Shown one piece after another: positions 22,644 to 29,887 of a stretch of DNA of 29,887 nt (the stretch's first letter is position 1; each line of letters begins with the position of its first letter). The notes below the pieces were generated by a model. The model searched no databases. It was not told the origin of the DNA and saw nothing but the letters and a program-made list of their open reading frames with translations. The stretch is from an uncultured Lachnospiraceae bacterium (GTDB lineage Bacteria; Bacillota; Clostridia; Lachnospirales; Lachnospiraceae): contig CAJURT010000042.1 in the NCBI GenBank assembly GCA_910588875.1, forward strand, positions 1-29,887, written 5' to 3'. A program made the translations under genes and the position numbers.

Positions 22644-22810
22644 CTCAACTCTCCTAATCCCGACCTGTTCCTGATCTGTCCTCTGAGAATTAATTTTATC
22701 ATTACTTTTTTCTTCGGTCAACTGTTAATCGCCTCCTTTCTCATATATTAATTTATTTTTATCATTTAATAGCAATTTTTTAATCAATTTTAATCATTTG
22801 TTTAACAGAG

Positions 22811-22846
22811 AAAGGCCGGATTGGGACTTTCTCGCTTCCGGCCTTT
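22811..22846 (-). terminator. Terminator-like hairpin behind the SGNH giant gene
   Basis: Perfect 10-bp arms AAAGGCCGGA (22811-22820) and TCCGGCCTTT (22837-22846) with a 16-base loop. On the minus strand TTTCTCTGTT follows, a weak U-run; the plus-strand side has the better T-run (TTTTCCTTTTT) but no plus-strand gene ends here. The A/T-rich stretch from here to the LacI start probably holds the LacI promoter, but no convincing -10/-35 pair was found. Confidence 0.65.
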
Positions 22847-22889
22847 TCCTTTTTACGTGCTTTTCAGGATTCTCACCTGATTGTCACAT

Positions 22890-22985
22890 CTGTTTTATCT
22901 TCTGTTATTTTATCTTCTGTTGTTCTGTTCTCTGCCGTTCTGTTTTCTGCTGTTTCCCTTCTCTGCCATTTTGTCTTCTGCCATT
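22890..22985. repeat. 15-bp tandem repeat, about six copies, directly behind the SGNH giant stop codon
   Basis: On the minus strand the first base after the TGA begins AATGGCAGAAGACAA, AATGGCAGAGAAGGG, then variants such as AACGGCAGAGAACAG, AACAACAGAAGATAA and AATAACAGAAGATAA. One unit is 16 bp. The gene's frame stays open for 27 codons after the TGA before reaching TAA. Confidence 0.8.
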
Positions 22986-25900
22986 TCAGTTCTGGCTCTC
23001 CGTCTCCTCCTCCCGTTTTTCGGTGGCCGTGTTCACCTCCGTTGCCGTCTCTTTTTCAGGAAGCTTTTGTGCTTTTTCTTTTGCAGGACTCCCTGTTTCC
23101 TCCTCCTTTTCTTCCTTCTTTGTCTGGTATCCTGCCTCCGTCAAGGTTTCCTCTCCGGATTCCGGCGCACTGTCCGCCGCTGACTCCCGGCCGCCTTCCG
23201 CGTCCGCCGCACTCTCCGCCGCTGACTCCCGGCCGCCTTCCGCGTCCGCTGTACTCTCCGGCTCTGCTTCCTCCGATCCTGCGGTTGTATCCTCCTCCTT
23301 CGTCTCCGTAGCTTTTTCTGTCACCCACAGCTTTTTATCTTCCTGTTCCTCACCTTGTACTTTTTCTTCTTTCCCTGGCTCGTTTTCCGATAACTCTTCC
23401 GGAAGTTTCTCCGGTTTTGCTTCCGGCGCCTTCTCCGCTTTTTCCACATAACTGACATCAACAGAGGTCACTGCCACATAAGTTCCCTCCATCCCGGTAA
23501 TGCAGATCTCAAAGCTGTCTCCCTTCGGACTGCCGATAAACTCCACCACATAATCCTCATCCTGAATCTCAGCGCCCTCAAACTTCACCTTATCGCTTCC
23601 GCTCTTGCTGACGTTCTTTCCGCTTTCGTTCTCCCAAACATCATCCTTCTCCTCCTGGTCCCCGGCAGAAGCATCCGTTTTGCCGGGCAAGGCATTCGAT
23701 GGGGTAGCCGTTACCGGTGACAGATCCGCCTGTATATATCCTTCATAACTGCTGTCAGAATCCAAAGTCACACAGATGCATATCACATCCCCCTGTCCTC
23801 CCATAAAATCGGACAGATAGTCCTCAATCGCAAACTCACAGGACCAGGGCCCGGAATCCTCCTCATCCTCTTTCTGGAACATGTGCTCGCTGCTCATATC
23901 CGAAAGCACTGAATTCAGGCTATAGGAAGTCACCTGCTCTGCTGTCACCGACAAAAGCCCCGCTTTACCGTCGACAGAATCAAGTCCTCCCACCTGGACG
24001 ATCAGATTATCATCCACTGGCTGTATTCCCGTAAAGGTATGAGTCATGGATGCAGTATAATTTTCACCAGAATTCCCATAATCCTTCCAGCTTCCATTCT
24101 CCGTTCCGGCTATCTTCACCTGAACCGCCTTGTCAAAGGTCAGGGTCACCCTTGTCTCCACGCCACTGGCAAATGAGCCTGATTCCATATATTCACTTAA
24201 GGTGGAGGTGTATTGACTGTTCTTCCCTGCCTCTCCCCACTCGCCATCAAAGGTATAGATGGGTTCTGCTGCCGTACTCTCCTGCCTGATTTCTATTGAC
24301 AAAAGTTCTGCCTTCTCATTCCCCTTCAGATCACTCAGAGAAACATTCAGATATTCATCACTGGGAACAAATCTTCTGGTAAATGACGTCCCCTCCTGTT
24401 CCTCCCCTGCATCCCAGGAACCGCCTACATTCCCGCCGATATATCCCTTCACGCTCTTGTCAAAGGTTACCGTTACGCTTGTCTCTGTACCGGCCTGGAA
24501 CTCACTGCCCTCCGGCTCCATATAAGAAGCAAAATCCCTAAGTTCAAATGCCGGCCCGCTGTCCCAGGTTCCCCGGAAGGTATGAATCCCTGCAGCCGTT
24601 GCTTCCTCCACCCGGATCTCCCGAATCCGGACATCATCGCTTCCGCCAAGCCCTTCCGTCTCCAGCTTCACCATCCCGTCAGCCGGCTTTAAAACAGCCG
24701 TCACCTCCGCTCCGGTGACAAAGGCTCCCTGGCTTCCATTTCCGTCCGCCGCGGTCAGCCTTCCGCTCACTGCCTTGCTGAGTTTTACAGTCACCTGAAT
24801 ATCCTGCCCGGCCTGGTAATCCTTCTTGTAGTCCCCTGCATTGAAGGTATAGGAAGGATTGCCGCCTGTCAGCGCCGGAACCTTCGTCACCCGGACATCC
24901 TTCACCTTCACCTCAGATCCGGTCATGCCATCCCTGTACACGGAGATCATAAAATTATCATACATAGGGGTTGCTAGAAAACGGAAGGTCTCCTCACCGC
25001 CTGTTCCTCCATAGGAGCAGGAATACCAGTGATCTTCCTTTTCCACAAAAGAATCCCCGATACCAAAATCCCAAAAATAATTTCCGTCAGAATCCAGTGT
25101 CACCTCCACCAGAACCGTGTCCGTGCCGATTCTCACCGGAGCCGTCAGATGATCGGTCAGGGCGTAGGAATGGCTCACCCATCCCTGCGACTGTTCCAGT
25201 TCTTCTTTGGCAAACCGGTCAATGTAATCCTGCGCCGGCGCTTCCCCTGACCTTGACACCGTAAATCCCAGAATCGTAAAGATATCCCCGGAACTGTCCT
25301 GATTTTTTGTGATCCGCACCGTATGGCTTCCCGCCGTCCCGGAGGTGAGCAGCAGCTTATACTCTGCGTGGCTTCCCCAGCTTCCATAGAAATTTGTGTC
25401 AATGGTGCTCACGTACCTTCCGTCCAGATACACGTCAAAGGTACCGTACTTTGCCTCCATGCCTCCATAGTAGATCAGAGCGATGTTGGTGGCGTCCCCG
25501 ATGGTAAAGACCATATCCTGCCCGGTAGTGGTCTGCCACCCGTAGGGGAACTGGGCCTCGGAAATATTCACCTTTTCCACCTGCTGCCCCGCCACTTGGA
25601 TTCCGCTTCCGGAACGGTTGTCCAGCAATATCCCGTTCTCATACCGGGAAGGTGTCACGGGATCCTGTTTCATCTGCCAGGCGCTGTAATCCCCATAGGT
25701 TTTTCCTGTGTCCACAAGAACCTGGCCGAAGAAATACGTCATACAGCGGGAAATGATCTTATGTCCCGCATTGTTGGGATGGGTCAGGTCGTCTGCCGGC
25801 CCGATCTTGGTCCACTCCAGAGAACCATCCTCCAGCCTGGGCTTCACCACATCCCGATAGCTTACCACCGGAATATCATAATAGGCGGCAATCTCCCCAT

Positions 25901-28511
25901 GCTGCTCGCTCCAGTCAGAACAGACCCGTCCTTCAAAATGTGTCAGGAACAGCCCTACCACCGCAGGCTCCGTCCGATACTGGAAAATCCGGCGGAGCAG
26001 GCTTTCATAGCTTTCCTGGTTGTGGCTGCGGCTGTCATTGACGCAGAACTCCACCACCACCAGATCCGGATCCTCTGCCAGCACATCGGATGCCACCCGG
26101 TGAACTCCCAGATAGGAATCCGTGGCGCCGATACCAGCATTCACATAGTTGATCTTTGTCTGGGGGAATTTCTCCTTCCACCACTCCGTAGTCAGATAGG
26201 CATAGCAGTTTTTCTCCTTGGGCACGGCCGAGGAACCGTTGGTGATGGAACCTCCCAGATAGGCGATGGTGATCTCTTCCCCACGTTTCGCCTTCTCCAT
26301 CACCCGGTTTAACCGGTTCAGATTACCGGTCCGAAGCACGCCTCTCTCCCGGATCTCCTCATCGGTCACAATCTCCACCGAATGAATAATGTATTCCGAA
26401 AACCGGTCGGTCTCAATGGTCACGGTATAGGGATTGTCATCCAGATCCTCCAGCCAGCCGTCAAACTTTCCGTTGTGGATTCTGGCCACCACAAAACTCT
26501 TGGTGGTATCAGCCCCCTCCGGCACTGCCAAGGTAAAACGAATCTTATCTGTGGTGCCGGTCACTGACTCCTCCGTGCCATCTGCACTCACCTTCATCAT
26601 GGAGATATCCACCACTGCCAGGGCTTCCGGCTCTCCGCCTCCCGATGGCTTCGGCGCGTTTTCAAGCGCCTTCTCAATCTCTTCTGTCATTTCCTGTTTC
26701 TCCACGGTCACTACCAGGGTAGCGCCTTCCTGAATTTCCTCCGCTGTCACTCCGGCAGCCTCTGTGAGCCCTTTCTGATCTGTCACCACCACGGCAAGGT
26801 CTCTCGGAGCCTCCACAATCACCGCCGCGTCATAATTCACCTGTCCGGCCACATCCACGCGAACCTCCTTTATCACCACATGAGACGCCCCGTTAAAATC
26901 ACTGACGGAGATGTAGACATCACTGCTGTCCGGTCTCAAGGTTCTGGTAAAGCTGGTTCCCGAAAGTTCGCTTCCCGAATCCCACACTCCGCCGATGTTG
27001 GTGCCGATATTTCCCTTCACCGCCTTATCCAGTGTCACGGTAACTGTCACCGTGTCTCCTTTTTTGTAGGCAGCATTATAATCTGTCAAATCCAGCTTGT
27101 GCTGTCCGTACTGTTCCGACAACACCAGGCTGTCATCCGTTGCCAGCTGGAGATCTTTATCCGAAACCACCGCTGTCCACAGGATATCCAGGGTTCCCTC
27201 CCCCGACGCTGCCAGGGACAAGGACAAGATATCGGAGGGAACCACACATTTCTTAAAGCGTGTTGCCACCGACTCATAGGTAAAGATCGCATACTCCCCG
27301 TTGCTCCACACGGCAGCTACCGGGCGATAGTTATCCCCCTCAGGGTAGATGCCATCCTTTGGTTTGGGATACAGAGCCGGCACCGTATTTTTATCTGTGG
27401 CATGATACTTTACCACAATATAGCTGCCCGGCCGCAAAAGAGTCGCCGCCTCCTGGCTGTCCCGGTCCGAATCCAGCTGTCCCCAGCCGGGTATGGCGCC
27501 TGACAGACCGTCAAAGCGTTTTACCTTCCGGCTGTCTCCAGCCTCTGCCGCATTGATCAGCTTCCTGTAAACAGAAAGATTGGGGGACACATAATCCGGC
27601 TTTCTTCTTCCGCCTCCCCCGCTGCTGCTTCCGCCGCTGGGCCCGTCATAGGCGATGGAAGGCTGCTTCCCCTCATCCACACTCAGCCGCAGAATCCGGC
27701 CTCCGTTGTATACCGACAAGCCTAAGTACTCTACCTTGGCATCCTCCCGCATTCCCATCATCCTGCGAAATTCGCTGGCCGTCCAGCTATCCTGTACCTC
27801 ATAGCGGGCCGGTTTGGCCGCGTTGTATTTAGGGCCGCTGATCCATTGCCCGTCCACCTTTGCCCCCCAACTCATGATCTCCCACTGACTGTGCCCCACC
27901 TCATCACAGGTGGCCGACAGATTGATGATGGCATTGTCCGGAAGATCCCGGATATATTCAATGTCCGGGCAGTCCCAACTCTGGTTCATGGCAGCATTTT
28001 CCACCAGCACCGGGTTGCGGGGAATGGTTCCGCCCTGAGTCAGTGTCATGCTCAGCAGGCGTCCTCCGTTCCACCCTCCCAGGCTGACACGTTCCACCCG
28101 GTTTCCCGCCTTAATGCCGAAATTCCTGCGCAGTGCCTTGATAGAGATCATCTTCTTTACCCGCACTCTCGGATCTGGCGCCTCTGCATTGTAGGAAGGT
28201 CCATCCTTCCACTGCCCGTCCACCGTGGCTCCCCAGCCCATGATCCCCCAGCCTGCCTTCTCCGGATCATCGCAGGTATACTCCAGTGTCACATAATCCG
28301 TGGGAGCGCTGTCCGTCAGCCAGGCCACATCCCCGGATTCATATTTATCACCGCTTCCTTCTTTAAAAAGTTCGGTGACAATAATCGGCTGCTCTGTTGC
28401 TAGTTCCTGGGCCTTTGCCTTCCCCGGATCCACATAACCGGGCCCAAGACGCATAATCTCCGGATCCAGAGACTCTTGTCCGGCTTTTCCCTGGCTGTCC
28501 TCTCCCTCCAT
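22986..28511 (-). CDS. 1841-residue multidomain SGNH (CE17-like?) esterase with repeated beta-sandwich modules
   Basis: Visible parts in order: two ~110-residue beta-rich repeats sharing W-x-x-M-x-W-G-A-x-V-D-G-Q-W (about 70-160 and 180-280); a Gly/Ser linker (292-301); a beta-rich region (310-720); an SGNH hydrolase (735-930) with Ser755 in YLGGSITNG, Asn825 in FCVNDS and D908-x-x-H911 in ADDLTHPN; a carbohydrate-binding-like sandwich (950-1090); further sandwich modules (about 1115-1700) including FDKSVKGYIGGNVGGSWDAG; and a Glu-rich tail (1690-1841) with a 14-residue duplication. A module DKAVKGNIGTNIGGVWDSG near 495 is a clear relative of the one near 1350. The SGNH motif style recalls CE17 mannan acetylesterases, but that is tentative. 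There is no signal peptide and no LPXTG or membrane anchor. The ATG lies inside broken GH3 sequence, with GAGGAGG 10 bases upstream. Confidence 0.8.
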   Translation of the reverse strand: MEGEDSQGKAGQESLDPEIMRLGPGYVDPGKAKAQELATEQPIIVTELFKEGSGDKYESGDVAWLTDSAPTDYVTLEYTCDDPEKAGWGIMGWGATVDGQWKDGPSYNAEAPDPRVRVKKMISIKALRRNFGIKAGNRVERVSLGGWNGGRLLSMTLTQGGTIPRNPVLVENAAMNQSWDCPDIEYIRDLPDNAIINLSATCDEVGHSQWEIMSWGAKVDGQWISGPKYNAAKPARYEVQDSWTASEFRRMMGMREDAKVEYLGLSVYNGGRILRLSVDEGKQPSIAYDGPSGGSSSGGGGRRKPDYVSPNLSVYRKLINAAEAGDSRKVKRFDGLSGAIPGWGQLDSDRDSQEAATLLRPGSYIVVKYHATDKNTVPALYPKPKDGIYPEGDNYRPVAAVWSNGEYAIFTYESVATRFKKCVVPSDILSLSLAASGEGTLDILWTAVVSDKDLQLATDDSLVLSEQYGQHKLDLTDYNAAYKKGDTVTVTVTLDKAVKGNIGTNIGGVWDSGSELSGTSFTRTLRPDSSDVYISVSDFNGASHVVIKEVRVDVAGQVNYDAAVIVEAPRDLAVVVTDQKGLTEAAGVTAEEIQEGATLVVTVEKQEMTEEIEKALENAPKPSGGGEPEALAVVDISMMKVSADGTEESVTGTTDKIRFTLAVPEGADTTKSFVVARIHNGKFDGWLEDLDDNPYTVTIETDRFSEYIIHSVEIVTDEEIRERGVLRTGNLNRLNRVMEKAKRGEEITIAYLGGSITNGSSAVPKEKNCYAYLTTEWWKEKFPQTKINYVNAGIGATDSYLGVHRVASDVLAEDPDLVVVEFCVNDSRSHNQESYESLLRRIFQYRTEPAVVGLFLTHFEGRVCSDWSEQHGEIAAYYDIPVVSYRDVVKPRLEDGSLEWTKIGPADDLTHPNNAGHKIISRCMTYFFGQVLVDTGKTYGDYSAWQMKQDPVTPSRYENGILLDNRSGSGIQVAGQQVEKVNISEAQFPYGWQTTTGQDMVFTIGDATNIALIYYGGMEAKYGTFDVYLDGRYVSTIDTNFYGSWGSHAEYKLLLTSGTAGSHTVRITKNQDSSGDIFTILGFTVSRSGEAPAQDYIDRFAKEELEQSQGWVSHSYALTDHLTAPVRIGTDTVLVEVTLDSDGNYFWDFGIGDSFVEKEDHWYSCSYGGTGGEETFRFLATPMYDNFMISVYRDGMTGSEVKVKDVRVTKVPALTGGNPSYTFNAGDYKKDYQAGQDIQVTVKLSKAVSGRLTAADGNGSQGAFVTGAEVTAVLKPADGMVKLETEGLGGSDDVRIREIRVEEATAAGIHTFRGTWDSGPAFELRDFASYMEPEGSEFQAGTETSVTVTFDKSVKGYIGGNVGGSWDAGEEQEGTSFTRRFVPSDEYLNVSLSDLKGNEKAELLSIEIRQESTAAEPIYTFDGEWGEAGKNSQYTSTLSEYMESGSFASGVETRVTLTFDKAVQVKIAGTENGSWKDYGNSGENYTASMTHTFTGIQPVDDNLIVQVGGLDSVDGKAGLLSVTAEQVTSYSLNSVLSDMSSEHMFQKEDEEDSGPWSCEFAIEDYLSDFMGGQGDVICICVTLDSDSSYEGYIQADLSPVTATPSNALPGKTDASAGDQEEKDDVWENESGKNVSKSGSDKVKFEGAEIQDEDYVVEFIGSPKGDSFEICITGMEGTYVAVTSVDVSYVEKAEKAPEAKPEKLPEELSENEPGKEEKVQGEEQEDKKLWVTEKATETKEEDTTAGSEEAEPESTADAEGGRESAAESAADAEGGRESAADSAPESGEETLTEAGYQTKKEEKEEETGSPAKEKAQKLPEKETATEVNTATEKREEETESQN
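23173..23256. repeat. 42-bp in-frame duplication in the acidic tail of the SGNH giant
   Basis: Two 42-bp copies (23173-23214 and 23215-23256) differ at only a few bases and encode the 14-residue unit containing ADAEGGRESAA. Being a multiple of three, it changes tail length only. Confidence 0.85.
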
Positions 28512-28858
28512 CTCAACCGGGCCTCCTCATAGCGCCTGTCGTAGTCTTTCAGCCAGTCCTCGCTGGTGACCGTCACTCCCATCTCCCCAAGGCCCTGCCA
28601 GACAGAAATATTCTCCCTGCTGTTCACATCCCCGGAACCAATACCCCCCTTGACCGTCTTTCCCGCCCCGCCTCCGAACAGGGCCACCGGCACAGAAGGG
28701 GAAAAAGGAAGCAGGCCTTCATTTTTCAACAGCACCATCCCTTCTGCTGCCAGACGCCTGGCCAGCCTGCCCTGTTCCCGCTCCCGCTCTGAAACCTGCG
28801 GCTCCCTGGAGCCGCTGCAGCCCTGCTTTCTTATTCCCCCATTGATCTCTTTAACCAT
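28400..28858 (-). pseudogene. 5' remnant of a GH3 beta-glucosidase (truncated)
   Basis: The 152-residue frame starts at an ATG (28858) with AAAGGAG 7 bases upstream and has a good promoter. Residues 34-120 match the start of clostridial GH3 enzymes in which the C-terminal subdomain comes first: RLAAEGMVLLKNEGLLPF, VALFGGGAGKTVKGGIGSGDVNSR, GVTVTSEDWLKDYDRRYEEARLRW. Such enzymes are normally 700 residues or more. Here homology stops near residue 120, the frame ends 32 codons later, and the catalytic nucleophile domain is absent. The sequence then continues as the SGNH giant in the -1 frame. It is best explained by a deletion that joined two genes. The remaining peptide cannot be an active glucosidase. 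Confidence 0.75.
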
Positions 28859-28941
28859 TCCATTTCTCCTTTCCTGACCTTTAAAAATCTTATTTCCCCT
28901 TCTCATTCAAGTTTATAAATTTTAGATATTTAGAATAATTT

Positions 28942-28970
28942 ATTTTATTACTAAATTTAATTAATTTCAA
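28942..28970 (-). promoter_or_regulatory. Sigma-A promoter upstream of the GH3 remnant/SGNH gene
   Basis: Minus strand TTGAAA (28965-28970), a 17-base spacer, then TAAAAT (28942-28947). The predicted start near 28935 is 77 nt before the GH3 ATG. It would also drive the SGNH giant. Confidence 0.68.
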
Positions 28971-28983
28971 TCCTGAAGTTTAT

Positions 28984-29000
28984 TGATTACCCGATAATCA
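28984..29000. promoter_or_regulatory. Candidate operator upstream of the GH3/SGNH promoter
   Basis: Palindrome TGATTA-CCCGA-TAATCA (28984-29000) lies 14 bases upstream of the -35 element. The half-site TGATT(A/T)A recurs in the operator region of the mannan operon (21257) and as TGATTAAAATTGATTAA upstream of the LacI gene. Confidence 0.45.
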
Positions 29001-29046
29001 GCCGATAAACAAAAAGATCTGCTAAAACTGATTTTTCAGGAATCCC

Positions 29047-29075
29047 TTGATATAACCATCCCACCCAGTTAAAAT
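29047..29075 (+). promoter_or_regulatory. Plus-strand sigma-A promoter of the sce7726-family gene
   Basis: TTGATA (29047-29052), a 17-base spacer, then TAAAAT (29070-29075). The predicted start near 29082 gives a leader of about 56 nt. Confidence 0.6.
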
Positions 29076-29137
29076 ATCAATATGCAAAAGAATCCGGAGA
29101 GGGCGTTGACCGTCTGTTCCGGGAGATGGAGGCTGCC
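29063..29137 (+). pseudogene. Remnant of an AlbA_2/HATPase_c_4-type ATP-binding protein
   Basis: In frame with and directly before the sce7726-family start, the DNA encodes YAKESGEGVDRLFREMEAA. The motif GEGVDR-x-(F/C)-RE-(M/L)-E-x-A is typical of the divergent AAA_4/HATPase_c_4 domain in AlbA_2-type proteins, where it follows a much longer domain. Here an in-frame TGA at 29048-29050 and the promoter precede it, so only a scar of about 25 codons is left. Identification rests on one motif. Confidence 0.5.
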
Positions 29138-29725
29138 ATGCTATACGACAAAGATATCCGGGAACCATTGTTTGACTTTCTGGAAGAACGATACGGAAAA
29201 ACCCGCATCATAGAAGAAAAACAGGTAGGCAGATCCCGCGCCGACGTGATTCTGGTGCGGCCCTCTGACCTTTCGGGAATCGAGATTAAAAGCGACGCTG
29301 ATACCTACGCACGCTTAGAAAGACAGATCAAAGATTACGACCAGTATTTTGACTATAACTATGTGGCCGCAGGCTCCCGCCATGGAATCCATATTGCCGA
29401 ACATGTACCGCCATGGTGGGGCATTATCACCATCGAGCAGGAAGAAACCGGGGTGGATTTTTACCTGCTGCGGGAGGCCACCCTGAATCCCAACCGCCGT
29501 CTCCGGGCCAAGCTGAGCCTTTTGTGGAGGCCGGAACTTGCCCATATTCAGGAAATCAATCAAATGCCCAAATACCGGGAAAAAAGCAAAGTCTTTGTCA
29601 TCGATAAGATTTTGTCAAAGGTTCCCGAGCCTCTTCTCCATGAGCAGATCAGCCAGGAACTGTTTGAGCGGGACTATACCACCATTGAGGAAACCATCCG
29701 GCAATACCGGAAAAGACGGCTGTAA
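29138..29725 (+). CDS. sce7726-family protein (PD-(D/E)XK-like nuclease fold)
   Basis: A 195-residue protein beginning MLYDKDIREPLFDFLEERYG. The stretch GRSRADVILV then GIEIKSDADTYARLERQIKDYDQYFDYNYVAAGSRH shows the D-(x)n-E-x-K pattern of restriction-endonuclease-like folds and matches the sce7726 family, which is of unknown function and found scattered in accessory regions. The C-terminal half is helical and charged. The start at 29138 is chosen because GGAGG lies 5 bases before it; ATG at 29126 is in frame but lacks a ribosome binding site. It is the only gene on this strand at the right end and sits between a gene scar and an inverted repeat, which suggests acquired DNA. Confidence 0.78.
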   Translation: MLYDKDIREPLFDFLEERYGKTRIIEEKQVGRSRADVILVRPSDLSGIEIKSDADTYARLERQIKDYDQYFDYNYVAAGSRHGIHIAEHVPPWWGIITIEQEETGVDFYLLREATLNPNRRLRAKLSLLWRPELAHIQEINQMPKYREKSKVFVIDKILSKVPEPLLHEQISQELFERDYTTIEETIRQYRKRRL

Positions 29726-29738
29726 AAATATGATTACG

Positions 29739-29792
29739 GTTCCCTGGCAATGTCAGTTAGCTAAGCCGTTCCAAAAGGTACGCCAGGGAAAC
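29739..29792. repeat. Inverted repeat behind the sce7726-family gene
   Basis: TTCCCTGGC (29740-29748) and GCCAGGGAA (29782-29790) are perfect 9-bp arms around 33 bases; the flanking GTT/AAC almost extends them. No U-run follows directly. It could be a weak terminator, or the end of a mobile element lying outside the window. The remaining bases to 29887 show no gene. Confidence 0.5.
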
Positions 29793-29887
29793 GAGAAGAG
29801 ACACAATCGGAAAGAGTCTGCTGCTTTTTCCAGTTTCGAGATCAAGAATTCCTAAAATTTCCGATTTTTGCTCACGATAAAATGCGT

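Noticed and set aside
28400..28511. Programmed -1 frameshift joining the GH3 fragment to the SGNH giant
   Set aside because: The frame relation is right, but no X-XXY-YYZ heptamer fits the reading frame; GGGAAAAG is offset. A deletion scar is simpler.

Overview
The window looks like chromosome from a gut-type Lachnospiraceae bacterium (Bacillota, Clostridia). This is inferred from gene content and style, not from a marker gene: class III fructose-1,6-bisphosphatase, a HAAS/DUF1700 protein, strong AGGAGG ribosome binding sites, consensus sigma-A promoters and Firmicutes-type sugar genes. Almost every gene is on the minus strand. The plus strand carries a tRNA-Val gene with an MBL-fold hydrolase behind it, a candidate small RNA, and a sce7726-family gene at the right edge.

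Layout. (1) 1-240: tRNA-Pro and a partial tRNA-Gly transcribed leftward from a perfect consensus promoter. (2) 262-4906: a leftward operon from one promoter: YfcE-type phosphodiesterase, THUMP-domain RNA methyltransferase, papain-like lipoprotein protease, XTP/dITP pyrophosphatase, second YfcE-like phosphodiesterase, and perhaps a 52-residue protein. (3) 4922-5537: a single-domain rhodanese and a 56-residue Asn/Gln/Ser-rich protein separated by a terminator. (4) 5709-10462: a beta-glucoside module with a MurR/RpiR regulator, a PTS EIIBCA permease and a GH1 6-phospho-beta-glucosidase; its promoter, a candidate operator and a leader stem-loop are visible. (5) 10576-14116: a plus-strand candidate small RNA, a secreted NlpC/P60 hydrolase, a HAAS/DUF1700 membrane protein and fbp. 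(6) 14219-15300: tRNA-Val and the MBL hydrolase. (7) 15445-22643: a beta-manno-oligosaccharide locus with a LacI regulator, then a CE2 acetylesterase, cellobiose/mannobiose 2-epimerase, GH130 phosphorylase and phosphohexomutase. (8) 22811-28970: a 1841-residue multidomain SGNH esterase whose 5' end is fused out of frame to a broken GH3 beta-glucosidase. (9) 29047-29887: a sce7726-family protein behind a remnant of an ATPase-like gene, then an inverted repeat.

How the genes work together. Locus 7 reads as one pathway. The esterase deacetylates imported oligosaccharides, the epimerase turns a reducing-end mannose into glucose, GH130 phosphorolyses mannosyl-glucose to mannose-1-phosphate plus glucose, and the mutase converts the hexose-1-phosphate to the 6-phosphate. 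The neighbouring SGNH giant would fit an outer deacetylation or binding role, but it now lacks a visible signal peptide. The fbp gene gives gluconeogenic capacity, and the PTS/GH1 pair handles beta-glucosides.

The most unusual signals are: tandem repeats at or just behind the stop codons of four neighbouring genes; the GH3/SGNH junction; a 180-bp highly structured non-coding element between the LacI gene and its likely target operon; and a promoter-hairpin-terminator unit that looks like an undescribed small RNA.
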